Part shown: positions 4,984 through 5,099 of the stretch, one piece after another
Layout: each line of letters opens with the position of its first letter
How positions within the stretch are numbered: the first letter of the stretch is position 1
Assembly (NCBI GenBank): GCA_038227745.1
Contig: JBBRPS010000725.1
Location: 1 to 5,099 of the forward strand
Direction: 5' to 3'
Source: DASPXY01 sp038227745
GTDB taxonomy: Bacteria > Planctomycetota > Planctomycetia > Gemmatales > Gemmataceae
Length of the DNA: 5,099 bases
Notes under the pieces: model-generated
What the model was told of the DNA's origin: nothing
Database searches by the model: none
Seen by the model: only the letters and a program-made list of their open reading frames with translations
Made by a program: the position numbers and the translations under genes

Positions 4984-5099
4984 CTAAAAAAGCTCCAATA
5001 GCTTCTCCAAGTTCTTGTCGTTCCATCCTGTCTGGAGGCGTTTCTTCTCGATGCTGCCCGTAACGGTTTTGTTCTGAAGCTGCACGGACAATGCCCAGC
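4984..5099 (-). CDS. C-terminal end of an unrecognised protein (partial)
   Basis: On the minus strand an open frame enters from the right edge (first full codon at 5097) and ends at TAG (4986-4984). It gives 37 residues: WALSVQLQNKTVTGSIEKKR then LQTGWNDKNLEKLLELF. About three quarters of third positions are G or C, clearly higher than in the neighbouring frames, and the composition is that of a normal soluble, mixed-charge, helical C-terminus. Overall GC is lower than in the rest of the window. The stop lies 21 bases from the end of the intron relic, so the intron did not land inside this coding end as seen here. I do not recognise the family and propose no function. Confidence 0.6.
   Translation of the reverse strand, partial: WALSVQLQNKTVTGSIEKKRLQTGWNDKNLEKLLELF

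Noticed and set aside
4963..4985. Inverted repeat AGGGT/ACCCT followed by an A-run, as a possible terminator
   Set aside because: The stem is only five pairs, the plus-strand tail is A and not T, and no T-run follows on the minus strand.
4771..5001. Small plus-strand open frame (76 codons) across the intron domain V
   Set aside because: It translates a structured RNA element, lacks a ribosome binding site and has no protein-like pattern; such frames are common false calls over group II intron ends.
1..5099. CRISPR array, tRNA, rRNA, phage attachment site or insertion-sequence ends
   Set aside because: No regularly spaced repeats, no cloverleaf or rRNA signature, no transposase or integrase motif, and no paired terminal inverted repeats could be seen.

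Overview
The window is GC-rich (strong G/C bias at third codon positions) and most resembles a Planctomycetes chromosome, probably Gemmataceae. The basis is recognition of family style from memory, not a database search: a membrane-anchored Ser/Thr kinase with the N-terminal helical domain typical of Gemmata-type kinases, a 246-residue protein of a family I associate with Gemmata-like genomes, a secreted leucine-rich-repeat (LRR) protein with the planctomycete 'TDAGLK' repeat, and a single-domain thiamine-diphosphate-binding protein.

Layout. Bases 1-115 hold the C-terminus of an unrecognised plus-strand gene. Bases 116-500 hold no intact gene, but do contain two short coding-like relics placed back to back, a minus-strand one (248-361) and a frameshifted plus-strand one (361-499). 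The 246-residue gene (603-1343) follows with a clear ribosome binding site. Bases 1344-1795 are again gene debris with GC-rich palindromes, closed by a candidate intrinsic terminator (1796-1858). The kinase (1971-3647) is the one large intact gene. After 79 bases comes a thiamine-diphosphate-binding gene (3727-4239) whose homology stops abruptly near 4041. Convergent to it, on the minus strand, is an LRR/membrane-protein chimera (4181-4684) with an internal 24-base tandem duplication. At 4906-4962 lies a group II intron 3' relic: a full 34-nt domain V and the start of domain VI, with no reverse transcriptase nearby. The window ends with the C-terminus of a minus-strand gene (4984-5099).

The genes do not form an obvious pathway. 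The kinase and the thiamine-diphosphate gene could be co-transcribed, but nothing ties their functions together. The common theme is local decay and rearrangement: truncations, fusions, frameshifts and an intron scar around a few intact lineage-specific genes. I see no CRISPR array, tRNA, rRNA or complete mobile element, and no convincing new multi-gene system. The best leads are the isolated intron domain V, the LRR-membrane chimera and the truncated thiamine-diphosphate enzyme.
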